From assembly GCA_003159055.1 (NCBI GenBank), contig PMLH01000279.1, positions 292-7,442 on the forward strand: 7,151 bases of DNA. The letters are read 5' to 3'. The position numbers were made by a program, and so were the translations under genes. This document shows positions 6,114-7,151 of the stretch, piece after piece. Positions within the stretch are counted from its first letter, which is position 1. Every line of letters starts with the position of its first letter. The DNA is from Myxococcales bacterium (GTDB lineage: Bacteria; Myxococcota; Polyangia; Fen-1088). The notes under the pieces are model-generated. The model worked only from the letters and a program-made list of their open reading frames with translations, did not search any database and was not told where the DNA came from.

Positions 6114-7151
6114 TCAGGGCACGGGCGATAGCGCAAGTCCGCGGAAGGCGGTATTGGTGACGGCGGTCGCAATGCTCGTGAACCCGCCATTGCAGGCAGT
6201 GTTGCCGCCGATGTCGACGACCTTGACGATAGCATTGGGCCCGGCGCCGCTGCCAGAGTCGGTCGTGCCCGCAAGGAGCGTGACGCTATCCTGAGATTCT
6301 ACGGCGAGAAGATGGCGAATGCCGGTGCTCGCGCCAGGGTTGAAAGTACAGACGAGCGCCCATTGCGAGCCGTTGAAAGTCCACTTCTGGATGCCCCCGC
6401 TTCCGTTCGTGCGATCGTCACTCACGTAGATCATGTCGACGCTACCGTCCCGGTTGCGATCGAGCACCGCGAAATCCAGGGACGAAGGTGACGTTTTCTG
6501 CGCGAAGCCCGAGAACAGTGTCGCCGTTGCCTTCCCCGTAGGCAGGCCGTTGCCAACGGTGAAGACACCATAGTACGAGGACACATTGCTCGCACCGTAG
6601 AGTTGGTTGTTGAAGATGCCGCAGGTCCGTACGCTGTTGGGATTGCTGACGATCTGCGTTCCGGATGTCGCGCCAAACGGGATGTACCAGATGCCGCCGG
6701 TACTATTGGCGCCGGTCCCCGCAACCCAGAAGGCGGTTCCATCGACGCTGGCCACAGCCCGGTCGTTCGCCTGGCCGCCGGATGACCCGCCGTCGAAGGC
6801 ATTGGACGTGAAGGCCGTGGTCGTGTCAACGGTGCCGTCAGCAGCCATGCGTCCCACCACACGGTTCACGGCGGACGTGGCCGTGTAAGCGACCGTTGCT
6901 AGGCCGGGAGACACGGCGTAGCCGGCCAGAGTAGCGAAGGTCCCGTTCGCGGATCGCTTCAGGGTGCCTTCTACCGGGGCCGAGCCGGAGATGGTCAGTG
7001 GTCCATTGTTGCCAGACGCAGCGGTCGGCAGTGGGATCGTCCTGACCAGCGCGCCGCCGTCAAGGTTGCGCTCCTCGATAAAGGCGGGCGTCGCCTGAAG
7101 GCCGAGAGTGTCGCTGCCGTCCCCCACGCGGACCACCATGAACTTGGAGCA
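6114..7151 (-). CDS. Probable secreted beta-rich (propeller-like) surface protein, 5' end cut by window edge
   Basis: The frame is open through the right edge: four codons (C, S, K, F) precede the ATG at 7139, and homologues I recall have MVVRVGDGS-type sequence inside the protein, so that ATG is internal. The 345 visible residues end at TGA (6114-6116). The region is rich in Gly, Ser, Thr, Ala and Asn with short strand-turn segments, such as GGIWYIPFG and GGIQKWTFN, typical of extracellular beta-propeller-like proteins. DRNRDGSVD (residues 231-239 of the visible part) fits the DxNxDGxxD calcium-loop pattern seen in FG-GAP and dockerin-type loops. It lies within FAVLDRNRDGSVDMIYVSDD, a segment of the LDTLYVAD type common in this family as I remember it. 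No catalytic motif or C-terminal sorting signal is seen, and the end is simply FRGLALSPVP. The signal peptide would be outside the window. Function is unknown; a surface or matrix-associated role is inference. Confidence 0.75.
   Translation of the reverse strand, partial: CSKFMVVRVGDGSDTLGLQATPAFIEERNLDGGALVRTIPLPTAASGNNGPLTISGSAPVEGTLKRSANGTFATLAGYAVSPGLATVAYTATSAVNRVVGRMAADGTVDTTTAFTSNAFDGGSSGGQANDRAVASVDGTAFWVAGTGANSTGGIWYIPFGATSGTQIVSNPNSVRTCGIFNNQLYGASNVSSYYGVFTVGNGLPTGKATATLFSGFAQKTSPSSLDFAVLDRNRDGSVDMIYVSDDRTNGSGGIQKWTFNGSQWALVCTFNPGASTGIRHLLAVESQDSVTLLAGTTDSGSGAGPNAIVKVVDIGGNTACNGGFTSIATAVTNTAFRGLALSPVP

Noticed and set aside
7137..7139. ATG at 7139 as the real start of the secreted protein
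   Set aside because: The frame stays open to the window edge, there is no signal peptide after this ATG, and VVRVGDGS-type sequence is internal in related proteins as I recall them.

Overview
The window is GC-rich bacterial chromosome with dense coding on both strands and no RNA genes, mobile elements, CRISPR arrays or phage genes that I can see. High GC, a zinc-ribbon/TPR membrane protein, a secreted two-domain peptidoglycan hydrolase and a large secreted repeat-like protein would suit a myxobacterium-like organism (Myxococcota/Deltaproteobacteria). That is an inference from style of content; no marker gene proves it.

Layout: (1) 1-1227, minus strand, cut by the left edge: a membrane protein with two transmembrane helices around an extracytoplasmic domain, joined to the start of a GT20 glycosyltransferase (trehalose-6-phosphate synthase type). 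(2) 1228-1453: divergent intergenic region. (3) 1454-2677, plus strand: PLP-dependent aminotransferase of the Corynebacterium AspT-like aspartate aminotransferase group. (4) 2738-4084, plus strand: exported peptidoglycan hydrolase combining an SLT lytic-transglycosylase domain with an M23 (LytM) endopeptidase domain. (5) 4102-5916, minus strand, tail to tail with the previous gene over only 17 bases: zinc ribbon, proline-rich linker, one membrane helix and a long TPR/DUF4034-like region. (6) 5917-6113: short intergenic region. (7) 6114-7151, minus strand, cut by the right edge: C-terminal part of a probable secreted beta-rich protein with one calcium-loop-like motif.

The genes do not form one obvious pathway. 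Trehalose synthesis and peptidoglycan remodelling both relate to envelope or osmotic stress, but the genes lie in separate transcription units, so a shared role is speculation. The most notable item is the sensor-like membrane module on the trehalose-6-phosphate synthase, which suggests sugar synthesis directly tied to an envelope signal. I recall similar architectures in other proteobacterial genomes, so it is probably under-characterised rather than unknown. I found no convincing new multi-gene system here.
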